From contig NZ_JADBEL010000003.1 of assembly GCF_014873855.1 (NCBI RefSeq), forward strand, positions 62,001-126,000: 64,000 nucleotides of DNA, in the 5' to 3' direction. Both the position numbers and the translations under genes were made by a program. Below, piece after piece: positions 19,671 to 29,443 of the stretch. The stretch's first letter is position 1, and each line of letters opens with the position of its first letter. The DNA is from Sporosarcina limicola (GTDB lineage: Bacteria; Bacillota; Bacilli; Bacillales_A; Planococcaceae). The notes beneath the pieces were generated by a model. It saw only the letters and a program-made list of their open reading frames with translations. It ran no database searches and was not told the DNA's origin.

Positions 19671-20795
19671 ATGACTAAAAAAGAACTAACTGGAGATATG
19701 GAAGTTGAAATGACAATTGAAGATGCAAAGGCAAACCTGTTGGAAGCCGGAAAGAAATCAGGTGAACTGACGCTTGATGAAGTAACTGAAAAGTTATCCG
19801 TATTTGAAATGGAACCTGAGCAATTTGAGGAGTTCCTTGATCAAATTGAGGCGCAAGGAATTGAAATGGACCGAAAATCTGATGAGGAAACAGTAGAAGA
19901 AGGTGTCAAAGCTGCTCCAGAAGAGTCACAGTTCGATTTAAATGATTTAAGTGTCCCACCGGGTGTTAAAATCAACGATCCGGTACGTATGTATTTGAAA
20001 GAAATCGGTCGGGTCGATTTATTAACTGGTGTCGAAGAAGTCGAACTCGCAATCCGTATTCTGGATGGGGACGAAGAGGCAAAAAAACGACTTGCGGAAG
20101 CAAACCTCCGTCTTGTTGTCAGTATTGCCAAAAGATACGTTGGACGAGGCATGCTTTTCCTTGATTTAATCCAAGAAGGGAATATGGGCCTCATAAAAGC
20201 GGTAGAGAAATTCGATCATACAAAAGGGTTCAAGTTCAGTACGTATGCCACTTGGTGGATTCGTCAAGCAATTACACGAGCAATCGCGGATCAGGCACGT
20301 ACCATCCGCATTCCGGTTCACATGGTTGAAACGATTAATAAATTAATTCGAGTTCAACGTCAACTGTTGCAGGATCTTGGACGGGAGCCATCCCCAGAGG
20401 AAATTGGGGAAGAAATGGATTTAACTGCTGAAAAAGTACGGGAGATATTGAAAATTGCTCAAGAACCTGTATCCCTGGAAACGCCAATAGGAGAAGAAGA
20501 TGATTCCCATCTCGGCGACTTTATCGAAGATTCTGAAGCCCAATCACCTTCTGATCATGCGGCATATGAATTGTTGAAAGAACAACTTGAAGATGTACTT
20601 GATACATTGACGGACCGCGAAGAAAATGTCCTCCGTTTACGGTTTGGGCTAGATGATGGTCGTACAAGGACACTTGAAGAAGTTGGGAAAGTATTTGGCG
20701 TTACTCGTGAACGAATCCGTCAAATTGAAGCAAAAGCACTTCGGAAACTTCGTCATCCATCAAGAAGTAAGAGGCTCAAAGATTTTCTTGAGTGA
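19671..20795 (+). CDS. sigA: RNA polymerase housekeeping sigma factor
   Basis: SigA (RpoD) directs transcription of most genes. The 374-residue product has a short acidic region 1.1, region 2 with the core-binding and -10 recognition helices ([29 protein letters not shown]), region 3 and region 4 with the -35 HTH ([22 protein letters not shown]). A good ribosome site (AAGGAGG) precedes the ATG. A terminator follows directly. Confidence 0.98.
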   Translation: MTKKELTGDMEVEMTIEDAKANLLEAGKKSGELTLDEVTEKLSVFEMEPEQFEEFLDQIEAQGIEMDRKSDEETVEEGVKAAPEESQFDLNDLSVPPGVKINDPVRMYLKEIGRVDLLTGVEEVELAIRILDGDEEAKKRLAEANLRLVVSIAKRYVGRGMLFLDLIQEGNMGLIKAVEKFDHTKGFKFSTYATWWIRQAITRAIADQARTIRIPVHMVETINKLIRVQRQLLQDLGREPSPEEIGEEMDLTAEKVREILKIAQEPVSLETPIGEEDDSHLGDFIEDSEAQSPSDHAAYELLKEQLEDVLDTLTDREENVLRLRFGLDDGRTRTLEEVGKVFGVTRERIRQIEAKALRKLRHPSRSKRLKDFLE

Positions 20796-20801
20796 TACGT
20801 G

Positions 20802-20831
20802 CATCGGCAAAGTAACTTGCCGATGTTTTTT
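20802..20831 (+). terminator. Terminator after sigA
   Basis: CATCGGCAA and TTGCCGATG form a 9-bp stem with a short loop, followed by six T residues and an AT-rich stretch. Confidence 0.9.
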
Positions 20832-20938
20832 ATATATATATATTTAAGAAGTGGATTTATTCGTATAAATGAATAATATATTCCTTTATATAAGTTAAAT
20901 TTAAGTTTTATACTTTTATTAATTCTACATATACTTGT

Positions 20939-21002
20939 TTGACGCGTTTTTTTCAACTATTCAAGTATAAATAGGCCGATGATCTTTCGTTCAACTTATA
21001 TA
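20939..21002 (+). repeat. 64-bp dispersed repeat, copy A (before acyl-CoA dehydrogenase)
   Basis: This segment starts TTGACGCG, contains TTCAACTATTCAAG and ends TTCAACTTATATA. It is 61/64 identical to 40876-40939, 20 kb away and upstream of the LTA synthase gene. It lies in an AT-rich, gene-free stretch of about 300 bp (20796-21103) that otherwise holds the sigA terminator and the cre site. Confidence 0.9.
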
Positions 21003-21072
21003 GTGATTGCTTTCTATATTTATTTTTCAAATTTTATTATGAAAGCACTCAATGATTCGTTATAATTGAATC

Positions 21073-21086
21073 TGCAAGCGTTTACA
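21073..21086. promoter_or_regulatory. cre site (CcpA operator) upstream of acyl-CoA dehydrogenase
   Basis: TGCAAGCGTTTACA matches the cre consensus TGWAARCGYTWNCW at 13 of 14 positions. It lies 17 nt before the GTG start and just downstream of a TATAAT at 21061-21066, so CcpA bound here would block transcription. Carbon repression of fatty-acid oxidation is consistent with known CcpA control in Bacillales. Confidence 0.75.
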
Positions 21087-21103
21087 GCAAAGGGGATGAA
21101 GAT

Positions 21104-22243
21104 GTGAATTTTGATTTAACAGAAGAACAACAGATGATTAGAAAAATGATTAAGGAATTTTCGGATGAGGTAGTTGCACCGGGAGCTATCGACCGTGACA
21201 GAACGAAAGAGTTCCCACTGGAAATCTTCAAGCAGCTTTCTGAAATGGGAATGATGGGGTTACCTTTTTCAGAAGAGTATGGTGGAGCTGGAGCAGACAC
21301 CATAAGCTTTGCAATCGTTACGGAAGAGCTTAGCCGTGCGTGCGCATCAACTGGTATCACATACTCGGCACATATTTCATTAGGGGGAGCGCCTATCAAT
21401 CTGTTCGGTACGGAAGAACAGAAACATAAATACTTAACGCCGATTTGTACTGGGGAGTCTTTCGGCGCATTCGGATTAACAGAACCGAATGCTGGATCGG
21501 ATGCGGGGGGGACGCAGACGACCGCGAAAATAGATGGTGATGATTTCGTTCTAAATGGTTCAAAAGTATATATTACAAATGCGAGTTACGCAAAACATCT
21601 TGCCGTTACTGCAATCACAGGCAATGACAACGGGAAAAAAGAAATCAGTGCAATTATTGTACCGACGGACGCGGAAGGATTTACAGTACTTGATAAATAT
21701 GAGAAAATGGGCCTTAACGCTTCAAATACGACAGAGCTAGTACTTGATAACGTCCGAGTACCGAGGGAGAATCTATTAGGTGAACAAGGTAATGGGTTCC
21801 GTCAGTTCCTTGTGACACTTGACGGAGGACGCATTGGAATCGGGGCGATGGCAGTCGGAATTGCACAGGCTGCCTTCGATCGTGCACTTCGCTATTCTAA
21901 AGAACGAAAACAATTTGGTAAGACACTTTCTGAGTTTCAGATTACACAATTTAAACTTGCGGACATGGCGATGAAAATCGAACTGGCACGAAATATGGTT
22001 CATAAAGCGGCTTGGCTAAAAGATCAGGGCCGTCCTTTTTCAAAAGAAGCGTCGATGTGTAAATTGTATGCCTCGGAAATCGCAATGCAAGTTGCAAATG
22101 AAGCCGTCCAGATTCATGGCGGATATGGCTATATGAAAGAATATGAGGTCGAACGCTATATGCGTGATGCTAAGCTTCTTGAAATCGGTGAAGGTACCTC
22201 GGAAGTCCAACGCATGGTCATTGCGAGGCTGATTGGTTGTTAG
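21104..22243 (+). CDS. Acyl-CoA dehydrogenase
   Basis: This FAD enzyme catalyses the first oxidation of an acyl-CoA (fatty-acid or branched-chain degradation). The 379-residue product has the three ACAD domains: an N-terminal helical part, a middle beta part (FGAFGLTEPNAGSDAGG) and a C-terminal helical part with IHGGYGYMKEYEVERYMRD and the GEGTSEVQ nucleotide loop. Substrate chain length cannot be told from sequence alone. GTG 21104 follows AAAGGGGATGA. It is a single-gene unit, not part of the B. subtilis synteny, and has its own CcpA-type control. Confidence 0.93.
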   Translation: MNFDLTEEQQMIRKMIKEFSDEVVAPGAIDRDRTKEFPLEIFKQLSEMGMMGLPFSEEYGGAGADTISFAIVTEELSRACASTGITYSAHISLGGAPINLFGTEEQKHKYLTPICTGESFGAFGLTEPNAGSDAGGTQTTAKIDGDDFVLNGSKVYITNASYAKHLAVTAITGNDNGKKEISAIIVPTDAEGFTVLDKYEKMGLNASNTTELVLDNVRVPRENLLGEQGNGFRQFLVTLDGGRIGIGAMAVGIAQAAFDRALRYSKERKQFGKTLSEFQITQFKLADMAMKIELARNMVHKAAWLKDQGRPFSKEASMCKLYASEIAMQVANEAVQIHGGYGYMKEYEVERYMRDAKLLEIGEGTSEVQRMVIARLIGC

Positions 22244-22381
22244 GATTTGAATTTTGTCGAAATTGTCACAAACGGTGAAAATTTAATCGATAACTCTTTC
22301 AGTTTCCTATCGAATACAGTACAATGATAAATGTGAACTGTATCCATTACAGAATAGATTCTTATGAAGGAGGGTAATTTA

Positions 22382-22756
22382 ATGAGTAAAAACCCTGTAG
22401 TACCTTATATTCTGATTTTTGCGTTAGGAATTGGTCTTATTTTCTTCATGTCCCTCTATGGACTTGATCAAAAAAAGGAAATCGCTAATCAGAGTGAAGA
22501 TGGGAAAACTGAAGAAGGTGCAGCGGTAGAAGACTTTGACGCTGAAGCAGTTGCTCAAGGTAAATGTATCGGTTGTCACGGTGGTGACCTAACAGGAGGC
22601 ATGGGCGGCGCAGCTCCTTCGTTAGTTGGAACTAGTCTCTCTAAAGAGGACATCCATAACGTCATCAAAAATGGTCAAGGTAATATGCCTCCACAAGGCA
22701 TTACTGATGATGTTGAGCTTGATGCGTTGGCAGACTATATCCTATCACTTAAATAA
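22382..22756 (+). CDS. cccA: Membrane-anchored cytochrome c-550
   Basis: CccA is a small respiratory cytochrome c facing the outside of the membrane. The 124-residue product has an N-terminal transmembrane anchor (about residues 8-27), an acidic linker, and a haem-binding domain with CIGCH (62-66) and axial Met102 (NMPPQG). The ATG follows a strong AAGGAGGG. cccA lies downstream of sigA in B. subtilis too; here the dehydrogenase gene is inserted between them. Confidence 0.93.
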   Translation: MSKNPVVPYILIFALGIGLIFFMSLYGLDQKKEIANQSEDGKTEEGAAVEDFDAEAVAQGKCIGCHGGDLTGGMGGAAPSLVGTSLSKEDIHNVIKNGQGNMPPQGITDDVELDALADYILSLK

Positions 22757-22768
22757 TCAGCTGGAAGA

Positions 22769-22813
22769 AAGGCTGTCAGTCAGCAGAACATTTCTGTAGA
22801 CTGATAGCTTTTT
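22769..22813 (+). terminator. Terminator after cccA
   Basis: GCTGTCAGTC and GACTGATAGC (one G-U pair) form a stem followed by a run of five T residues. Confidence 0.75.
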
Positions 22814-22879
22814 CTATTGCCTAAAGTGTAAAATGAAGTAAGAACTCATACTATTGAAACCATAAAAGGTGGGGATTTA

Positions 22880-23578
22880 TTGAAAACCGTTCGATTATCA
22901 AACAGGCTTGCGGCGGTCGCTTCTTTTGTAGATGCAGGAGCAGTCGTGGCAGATATCGGCAGTGATCATGCCTATTTACCCTGCTTTCTTATCCATACAG
23001 GGAAAGTGCAGAAGGCGATTGCGGGTGAAGTAGTAAAAGGTCCATATGAATTTGCTGTGAAAAATGTGCGGCGTGAGGGTCTCTCAGATAGGGTGACAGT
23101 CCGAATGGCAGATGGATTATTTGCTATCGAAGAAAATGATGCCGTCGATACGGTGACAATTGCTGGAATGGGTGGCCCACTTATCGCCAATATCTTGCAA
23201 AGTGGAAAAGCTTGTCTTGCTCACGTGAAACGAATCATTGCACAGCCGAACATTTATGCAAAAGCAATCCGCGAATGGGCTGTTTTAAATGACTGGACAA
23301 TCATTGAAGAGGACATATTGAAGGAAGACGGCAAAATCTATGAAATCCTCGTATTGGAAAAAGGGTCGGCTACTTATGATGAAATGGAATTGCTTGTCGG
23401 ACCAAGACTCCTTGTTACGAAATCAGCTGTGTTCCTTGAAAAATGGAAACGCGAATTGACGGAATGGAATCGCGTACTTGCATCACTTGAAAGTGCGGAA
23501 GAAACCGAAGCAATTAAAACAAAAAAAGAACAGTTAACTGCGTATATCGAACTTGTCGGAAAGGTGTTGGAACCGTGA
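22880..23578 (+). CDS. trmK: tRNA (adenine-22-N1)-methyltransferase TrmK
   Basis: TrmK methylates N1 of A22 in tRNA. The 232-residue product has a Rossmann methyltransferase fold (VADIGSDHAYLP motif I, TIAGMGGPL motif IV) and a C-terminal coiled-coil domain. Start is TTG with AAAGGTGGGG upstream. It overlaps the yqfO gene by 4 nt, so the two are coupled as in B. subtilis (yqfN-yqfO). Confidence 0.94.
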   Translation: MKTVRLSNRLAAVASFVDAGAVVADIGSDHAYLPCFLIHTGKVQKAIAGEVVKGPYEFAVKNVRREGLSDRVTVRMADGLFAIEENDAVDTVTIAGMGGPLIANILQSGKACLAHVKRIIAQPNIYAKAIREWAVLNDWTIIEEDILKEDGKIYEILVLEKGSATYDEMELLVGPRLLVTKSAVFLEKWKRELTEWNRVLASLESAEETEAIKTKKEQLTAYIELVGKVLEP

Positions 23579-24372
23579 AAAAAGTGAATGGCCAAGAAAT
23601 CATTGCTCTTTTTGAAAAATGGTCTCCGAAGCGTTTTGCGATGGAGGGGGATCCGGTAGGTCTCCATATCGGGCAATTGAATCGACCGGTTGACAAAGTG
23701 CTTGTCACATTGGATGTCAATGAAAAAGTAGTCGATGAAGCAATACAACAAGGTGTAAATCTCATCATTGCGCATCATCCACTCATCTTCAGACCGCTGA
23801 AAAATATCTTAACCGACACCCCACAAGGCAGGTTGATTGAGAAATGTATTAAAAACGATATTTCCGTCTACGCTGCACATACGAATCTCGATATAGCGCC
23901 TGGTGGAGTGAATGATATGCTCGCTTCAAAATTGGGACTTATCGACACGGAAGTGGTAGAACAGACATATAATGAATACGGTCTCGGTCGTATTGGGAAG
24001 CCGGCTGAGAAAATGACGCTTAAGCAGTTTGCGGAACATGTAAAGTCCGTGTTTGGAGTTCCAACACTACGTTTTGTTGGAAATCCGGAAAAAGTCATTC
24101 GAAAAGTAGCGGTACTCGGCGGAGATGGCAATAAATACATCGGGGCTGCAAAAAGAAGTGGTGCGGACGTCCTTGTTACGGGCGATTTGTATTACCATAT
24201 TGCCCATGACGCGGAAGCGATGGGACTTGCCGTCATTGATCCCGGTCACAATATCGAAAAAGTGATGATTGAAGGAGTCGTGGAATACATGATGAATGCG
24301 TGCAAGGAAGCAGGCTTTAATGTGGAATTCCTTAAGTCGGAAATCAGTACGGAACCATTTAATTTCATATAA
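23575..24372 (+). CDS. yqfO: Nif3-like dinuclear metal center protein
   Basis: Nif3/YqfO proteins bind two metal ions and resemble GTP cyclohydrolase I type 2; their reaction is unsettled. The 265-residue product shows the metal ligands in IIAHHPLIF (H67, H68) and DPGHNIEK. B. subtilis YqfO is about 370 residues because of an inserted PII-like domain in the middle; this version lacks the insert and is the compact two-domain form. GTG start overlaps trmK. Confidence 0.92.
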   Translation: MKKVNGQEIIALFEKWSPKRFAMEGDPVGLHIGQLNRPVDKVLVTLDVNEKVVDEAIQQGVNLIIAHHPLIFRPLKNILTDTPQGRLIEKCIKNDISVYAAHTNLDIAPGGVNDMLASKLGLIDTEVVEQTYNEYGLGRIGKPAEKMTLKQFAEHVKSVFGVPTLRFVGNPEKVIRKVAVLGGDGNKYIGAAKRSGADVLVTGDLYYHIAHDAEAMGLAVIDPGHNIEKVMIEGVVEYMMNACKEAGFNVEFLKSEISTEPFNFI

Positions 24373-24383
24373 GAAAAATGAAA

Positions 24384-24418
24384 AAATCGACCTCTGTACT
24401 TAGAGGTCGATTTAATTT
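24384..24418. terminator. Bidirectional terminator between yqfO and ispH
   Basis: AAATCGACCTCT and AGAGGTCGATTT form a 12-bp stem with a 6-nt loop between convergent genes; A and T runs flank both sides. Confidence 0.85.
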
Positions 24419-25395
24419 CATGTCGTTTCATACGGTTCGATGCGCTCAACAGGCGTTGGGTTTTTAATTTTCGGAAGAATTTTCTTCATCTCGAATTTTC
24501 GCTCCGGTTGATGTGTAGCTGGATCTTCGGGATTGAAATTCTCCAAGAAAGCAATCACTTCACGGACAATCAAGGTCGGTGTGGATGCACCTGCGGTAAC
24601 TGCCACTGTAGTAACACCTTCAAGCCATGTCATATCCAATTCAGAAACGTCAGATATACGGTAGGAAGGGGTATTGGCGATGTCGATGGAAACTTGGGTA
24701 AGACGGTTTGAGTTATTGCTTTTCGGATCTCCGACAACGATGAGAAGCTCTGATTCTCCTGCTTGTTCCGCAACTGCCTCCTGTCTTACCTGTGTTGCAA
24801 GGCAAATTTCTTTATGCACTTCGATATGCGGATATTTCACCTTGAGTGCGTCCATAATATGAACAACATCCCATTGACTCATCGTCGTTTGATTGGTCAC
24901 AAGAAGTTTTTCGTTTTGTATATCTAGTAGCCGAACATCCTCGATTGTTTCGATGAGGTGGACTGCATGCGGGGCAACTCCGATGGCACCTTCTGGCTCG
25001 GGATGATATTTTTTTCCGATGTAAACAATATCGTACCCTTCAGCCGTCTTTTCTTCAATTAAATCATGAGTTACGGTTACATCAGGACATGTCGCATCGA
25101 TGGATACAAGTCCTTTTCTTTTTGCAAGTTCCCGAACTTCAGGGGAAACGCCATGTGCAGTGAATATGACCGTTCCAGTTTCGACTTGCTCAAGGATCTC
25201 CAAACGATTTTTACCGTCCAATGTGATGATGCCATCTTCTTCGAATGCATCGGTCACATGCTTGTTATGGACAATCATTCCCAATATATAAATGGGTCTC
25301 GGCAATGTTTTGTCGAGGGCCGCATTTCTCGCGATAATCATTGCATCGACTACCCCGTAACAATAGCCTCGTGGGGAAATCTTCAACACTTTCAT
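24418..25395 (-). CDS. ispH: 4-hydroxy-3-methylbut-2-enyl diphosphate reductase
   Basis: IspH is the last enzyme of the MEP isoprenoid pathway, making IPP and DMAPP with a 4Fe-4S cluster. The 325-residue product has the three cluster cysteines ([22 protein letters not shown]), TAHG, and SNNSNRL for the diphosphate. It has a C-terminal tail beyond the catalytic domain. ispG is also in this window (31345-32469). Confidence 0.96.
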   Translation of the reverse strand: MKVLKISPRGYCYGVVDAMIIARNAALDKTLPRPIYILGMIVHNKHVTDAFEEDGIITLDGKNRLEILEQVETGTVIFTAHGVSPEVRELAKRKGLVSIDATCPDVTVTHDLIEEKTAEGYDIVYIGKKYHPEPEGAIGVAPHAVHLIETIEDVRLLDIQNEKLLVTNQTTMSQWDVVHIMDALKVKYPHIEVHKEICLATQVRQEAVAEQAGESELLIVVGDPKSNNSNRLTQVSIDIANTPSYRISDVSELDMTWLEGVTTVAVTAGASTPTLIVREVIAFLENFNPEDPATHQPERKFEMKKILPKIKNPTPVERIEPYETT

Positions 25396-25459
25396 GCATA
25401 CTCACTCCTCTAGTAGGATCTATCATCCATTATAGCGAAGTCGATGAACTGTTTCAAAA

Positions 25460-25903
25460 TTATCGCCCAGGTGGTTGAAAAATTCTTGGAATCGAAGGAC
25501 CAGGAACTGTGCTCCTAGCGACCGATTGTGCGGCTGTAGCGGCGGCGCTACTTGCTGCAGAAGCGCCTGCGGACGGAAGTGACTGGAAGCCTTTATAAAG
25601 TCTCCACATGGCAGGCAAATTTTGCATCATTGGAGCCATTTGTTGGACTACAGGTGCGAATTGTTGGGCAGTATTTAAAAAACGATTGGCTGTCTGCATA
25701 TAAGACTCCATTCGTGAAGGGCTTTGTATTTCAGGACTAGCCGCCGGACCACCAAACGGATTGCTACTCATCGCCCCTCCTTGAAACGGTTGTCTTGGTG
25801 CCTGCGGTTGACTTATCTGTGGAGGTGGTCCGAAGCCCGGTTGTCCCATGTTAAACGGTGAAGAATGCTGTTGTGCGAATGGATAAAAGGACTGATACCT
25901 CAT
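25460..25903 (-). CDS. yqfQ: VrrA/YqfQ-like low-complexity protein
   Basis: The 147-residue product is rich in proline, glutamine and glycine at the N-terminus, then has a short hydrophobic helical middle (QFAPVVQQMAPMMQNLPAMWRLYKGF) and an alanine/serine tract. This layout and the position between ispH and cshB fit YqfQ/VrrA, the locus used for variable-repeat typing in B. anthracis. Function is unknown. GGGG precedes the ATG. Confidence 0.75.
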   Translation of the reverse strand: MRYQSFYPFAQQHSSPFNMGQPGFGPPPQISQPQAPRQPFQGGAMSSNPFGGPAASPEIQSPSRMESYMQTANRFLNTAQQFAPVVQQMAPMMQNLPAMWRLYKGFQSLPSAGASAASSAAATAAQSVARSTVPGPSIPRIFQPPGR

Positions 25904-26015
25904 GATTAACCCCTTTCGTTGATTTAGAATGAACTTTCACACTGTATACTATGCGAAAATCGCATACGGTGGAACGGAATCGTGTTACAATAGATGTACG
26001 TTAGGAGGCATTAAA

Positions 26016-27311
26016 ATGTCTAAGTTTACAGATTATCAATTCAAACCGTTTATTCGGGAAGCTATCGGGAGGCTCGGTTTTGAAAACCCGACACCGATTC
26101 AAAAGGAAATCATACCGCTTATCCTAAAAGGGACGAATGCGATTGGCCAAGCACATACAGGAACCGGGAAGTCACATAGTTTTATTATTCCGGTACTCGA
26201 ACGCACGGATGTAGCAATTGATGGGCTTCAAGCAGTCATCTCAGCTCCAACGAGGGAACTAGCAACACAGCTCTTCAATGAACTTACGAAGATGACAGAG
26301 GGGACAGCTATTCGGAGTACGCTACTCATTGGTGGAACGGATAAGCAACGTTCTATCGGAAAATTGAAATCGAATCCGCATATTGTCGTAGGGACACCAG
26401 GACGAATCAGTGACATGGCTGAAAATGGTGCTTTGGCAATTCATACAGCCACTATTTTAGTAATTGATGAGGCGGATCTTGCATTTGATATGGGGTTCAT
26501 CGAGGATATTGATAAATTCGCATCGAAAATGCCGGCATCGTTGGAGATGTATGTATTCTCTGCAACGATTCCAGAAAAACTAAAACCGTTCCTTACAAAA
26601 TATATGGAATCGCCGGTCCATGTGAAAATTGGCGAACGTAAACCGTTGACTGAAGGGATGCATTATTCTCTTGTTCCTGTTCGTAGTATGAACAAGAAGA
26701 AAAAATTGCTTCAAGTGTTGGAAGCAATCAATCCGTACTTGGCAATTATCTTTACGAATACAAGGCAAAATGCGGACGGTCTGGCAAATTATCTTGCTGA
26801 ACATGGCATTAAAGCGGGAAGAATACATGGCGATCTTGCGCCACGTGAACGAACACGGATGATGAAACAGATACGCGATCTTGAGTTTCAATATATTGTT
26901 GCGACAGATTTGGCGGCACGCGGAATCGATATTCCGGGCGTCAGCCATGTTATCAACTTCGAACTTCCGGACGAACTTGAATTTTTCATTCACCGTGTTG
27001 GACGAACTGCACGCGCGGGAAATGAAGGGACGGCAATCACTTTGTACGAGCCGTCTGAAAATGACAAGATTGTCAAAATCGAAAAGTTGGGTATTCCGTT
27101 TGTTCACGAAGATGTGAAAAATGCTGAATGGGTTGAAGTTAAAGAACGACATGCTAGACAAAATAGGGTTAAAGAGGAAGACGCAATCGATCGAAAAGCG
27201 AATTCAATTGTTAAGAAACCGGCGAAAGTGAAACCGGGTTATAAAAAGAAAATGGCTCAGCAAGTAGCCAAAATTCAAAAACGAGAAAGGAGACTTACTC
27301 GGAAAAAATGA
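26016..27311 (+). CDS. cshB: DEAD-box RNA helicase CshB
   Basis: CshB is a cold-shock-associated RNA helicase. The 431-residue product has the full motif set: Q motif (PTPIQKEI), motif I AHTGTGKS, Ia PTRELA, II as DEAD ([12 protein letters not shown]), III SAT, and [12 protein letters not shown], then a basic tail typical of RNA binding. ATG 26016 follows TAGGAGG; the frame extends upstream without a ribosome site. It overlaps nfo by 4 nt. Confidence 0.95.
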   Translation: MSKFTDYQFKPFIREAIGRLGFENPTPIQKEIIPLILKGTNAIGQAHTGTGKSHSFIIPVLERTDVAIDGLQAVISAPTRELATQLFNELTKMTEGTAIRSTLLIGGTDKQRSIGKLKSNPHIVVGTPGRISDMAENGALAIHTATILVIDEADLAFDMGFIEDIDKFASKMPASLEMYVFSATIPEKLKPFLTKYMESPVHVKIGERKPLTEGMHYSLVPVRSMNKKKKLLQVLEAINPYLAIIFTNTRQNADGLANYLAEHGIKAGRIHGDLAPRERTRMMKQIRDLEFQYIVATDLAARGIDIPGVSHVINFELPDELEFFIHRVGRTARAGNEGTAITLYEPSENDKIVKIEKLGIPFVHEDVKNAEWVEVKERHARQNRVKEEDAIDRKANSIVKKPAKVKPGYKKKMAQQVAKIQKRERRLTRKK

Positions 27312-28213
27312 CAAACCAACCATCATTGTTACTTGGCTCCCACGTATCGATGAGTGGCAAGAAAATGCTGCTAGGATCAAGTGAGGAAGCTGCAAGCTAT
27401 GGAGCAACTACATTCATGATTTACACTGGAGCGCCCCAGAATACGCGTAGGAAGCCGATTGAAGAGCTGAATATCGCAGCGGGGCATTTGTATATAGAAG
27501 ACAACGGAATGTCGAATATCGTTGTCCATGCACCTTATATCATCAATATCGCGAATACAACTAAGCCGGAAACATTTGCGCTAGGTGTCGACTTCCTTCA
27601 AAAGGAGATTGAAAGGACTGCCGCACTTGGTGCAAAACAGATTGTCCTTCATCCAGGGGCTCATGTCGGTGCAGGTGTCGATGTCGGTATCGCAAAAATA
27701 ATTGAGGGCCTAAATGAGGTCCTTTCACAGGACTTTCCTGTCCGTATTGCCCTTGAAACGATGGCAGGAAAAGGGACTGAATGCGGTCGTAATTTTGATG
27801 AAATCGCAAGAATCATTGATGGCGTTACACATAACGAACGATTAGCGGTCTGTTTTGATACTTGTCACGTTCATGATGCAGGTTACGACATCGTCAATGA
27901 CTTTGAAGGTGTGCTGGATGAGTTTAACAAAATTGTTGGCAAGGATAGAATCTCTGTCATCCACGTAAATGATAGTAAAAACGAACGAGGAGCGATGAAG
28001 GACCGTCATGAGAATGTTGGTTTCGGCCATATCGGCTTTGAACCACTTTCATTCATTGTCCATCATCCTGATTTTCAATCGATTCCTAAAATACTTGAAA
28101 CTCCCTTTGTCGGTGCCGATCCGAAAAATAAAACAGCACCATATAAATTCGAAATTGAGATGTTCAAAGCTGGGTCATTTCAACCAGCTAAGATTGAAAT
28201 GTTAAAAGTGTAA
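27308..28213 (+). CDS. nfo: Endonuclease IV (AP endonuclease)
   Basis: Nfo cleaves DNA 5' of abasic sites in base-excision repair. The 301-residue TIM-barrel product shows the trinuclear zinc ligands in [34 protein letters not shown] and HVNDSKN. It is translationally coupled to cshB by ATGA and followed by a terminator. Confidence 0.97.
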   Translation: MTNQPSLLLGSHVSMSGKKMLLGSSEEAASYGATTFMIYTGAPQNTRRKPIEELNIAAGHLYIEDNGMSNIVVHAPYIINIANTTKPETFALGVDFLQKEIERTAALGAKQIVLHPGAHVGAGVDVGIAKIIEGLNEVLSQDFPVRIALETMAGKGTECGRNFDEIARIIDGVTHNERLAVCFDTCHVHDAGYDIVNDFEGVLDEFNKIVGKDRISVIHVNDSKNERGAMKDRHENVGFGHIGFEPLSFIVHHPDFQSIPKILETPFVGADPKNKTAPYKFEIEMFKAGSFQPAKIEMLKV

Positions 28214-28220
28214 TACAGAA

Positions 28221-28260
28221 AAACCGTCTGCAAAGGAAACAATATGCAGACGGTTTATTT
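28221..28260 (+). terminator. Terminator after nfo
   Basis: AAACCGTCTGCA and TGCAGACGGTTT form a 12-bp stem followed by ATTT. Confidence 0.85.
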
Positions 28261-28321
28261 CAAAAGAAATAAAAGTAAATGTTTTTCAACCTAAAAAGCT
28301 GTTCAGGTTTCAGCGCTGTTA

Positions 28322-28570
28322 TTAGTTTGTAGAATCTAAATACTTCTGAAATAAGATTGCGGTCTTTTCATGTCCGATTGCATATTTCACTTTGTCGAGG
28401 AAACTTTCGGGTACTCCAGTGAAAATCCAGTGGAATGAAATGTCATTGAGTAATGGGCGAAGTTCCCCAATCTCTTTCTTTGAAAGGTCTATGCCATAAT
28501 GCCATGCAATCGTTTGAACCTCTCCATCACTTCTCATTTTCACTTCATTCAAAAGCTGTACATAATCCAT
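28322..28570 (-). CDS. yqfT: DUF2624 family protein YqfT
   Basis: This 82-residue acidic-to-neutral protein has no membrane segment. Its sequence (YVQLLNEVKMRSDGEVQTIAWHYGIDL) and position between nfo and the zinc-uptake genes fit the uncharacterised YqfT/DUF2624 family. It is on the opposite strand with a GGTGA site before the ATG. Function unknown. Confidence 0.75.
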   Translation of the reverse strand: MDYVQLLNEVKMRSDGEVQTIAWHYGIDLSKKEIGELRPLLNDISFHWIFTGVPESFLDKVKYAIGHEKTAILFQKYLDSTN

Positions 28571-28595
28571 TCATTCACCATTCTTTCTCAAAAGG

Positions 28596-28624
28596 TTGTA
28601 TCCCTTCGTGCAATATATTATAAT
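28596..28624 (+). promoter_or_regulatory. Promoter of znuC-znuB-zur
   Basis: TTGTAT (28596-28601), a 17-nt spacer and perfect TATAAT (28619-28624). The predicted start is near 28631, next to the Zur-like box. Confidence 0.65.
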
Positions 28625-28634
28625 TTTACATATG

Positions 28635-28653
28635 AATCGTAATGATTCCTGTT
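28635..28653. promoter_or_regulatory. Candidate Zur operator
   Basis: AATCGTAATGATTCCTGTT matches the B. subtilis Zur box AAATCGTAATnATTACGATTT perfectly in its left half and at about six of nine positions on the right. It lies just downstream of the predicted transcription start of an operon that ends with zur itself, so the regulator would control its own transporter. Confidence 0.65.
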
Positions 28654-28672
28654 TTTTGGAAGGGAAAGTAAA

Positions 28673-29443
28673 ATGACAAAAACTATTATTCAATTGGACG
28701 ATGTCAGTTTCAGTTATGACCATTCAATTGTTCTTGAACATATTTCCCTGCAAGTGGGGGAAGGAGAGTTTTGGGCATTGATTGGTCCGAATGGTTCTGG
28801 GAAATCGACGCTTCTTACTATTATTCTTGGGTTATTAAAACCATCTAGTGGTTCGGTCAAGCTTTTCGGAGAGAATCTCGAGTCATTTAAAGATCGAGAA
28901 CGGATTGGCTTTGTTTCGCAGAAATCAAATTCATTTAACTCTGGTTTTCCAGCTACAGTGTTTGAAGTTGTAAGAAGTGGTTTGACAAGTAAAGTAGGTT
29001 TGTTGAAAAGATACTCCAAGAAAGATGAACAAAAAGCATTGGAGTCTCTTCGCATTGTTGGAATGGACAGTTTTGCTACGCAAAGCATTGGACAATTATC
29101 CGGTGGACAGCAGCAGCGTGTATTTATAGCACGAGCGCTCGTCGGGGAGCCGGATCTTCTAATCATGGATGAACCGACGGTGGGAATCGACCAACAGAAT
29201 GTTGCCTCCTTTTATTCTATGCTCAATAAGTTAAACCGTGAACATGGCATCGCAATCGTCCTCGTTACGCATGAAATCGATCTTGTGACAGATCTTGCGA
29301 CACATGTAGCTTGTCTTAACCGAACAATGCATTTTCATGGCGTACAATCCGATTACAATAAAATGGATGAAGTCGATATCTCAAAATGGTATGGACATCC
29401 TGTACGCCGTGTCCATCAGCATGCGCCGGAGGTACAAGAATGA
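28673..29443 (+). CDS. znuC: Zinc ABC transporter ATP-binding protein
   Basis: This 256-residue ABC ATPase powers Zn2+ import. Walker A GPNGSGKST (38-46), signature LSGGQQQR, Walker B LLIMDEPTVGID and the H-loop VTHE are intact. It overlaps znuB by 4 nt. A zur gene in the same operon and a Zur-like box upstream favour zinc over manganese as substrate. The substrate-binding protein (znuA) is not in the window. Confidence 0.93.
   Translation: MTKTIIQLDDVSFSYDHSIVLEHISLQVGEGEFWALIGPNGSGKSTLLTIILGLLKPSSGSVKLFGENLESFKDRERIGFVSQKSNSFNSGFPATVFEVVRSGLTSKVGLLKRYSKKDEQKALESLRIVGMDSFATQSIGQLSGGQQQRVFIARALVGEPDLLIMDEPTVGIDQQNVASFYSMLNKLNREHGIAIVLVTHEIDLVTDLATHVACLNRTMHFHGVQSDYNKMDEVDISKWYGHPVRRVHQHAPEVQE

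Noticed and set aside
20939..21002. Sigma-D (flagellar) promoter in the 64-bp repeat
   Set aside because: The CCGAT(G/A)A core resembles a sigma-D -10, but no TAAA lies at the required distance in either copy.
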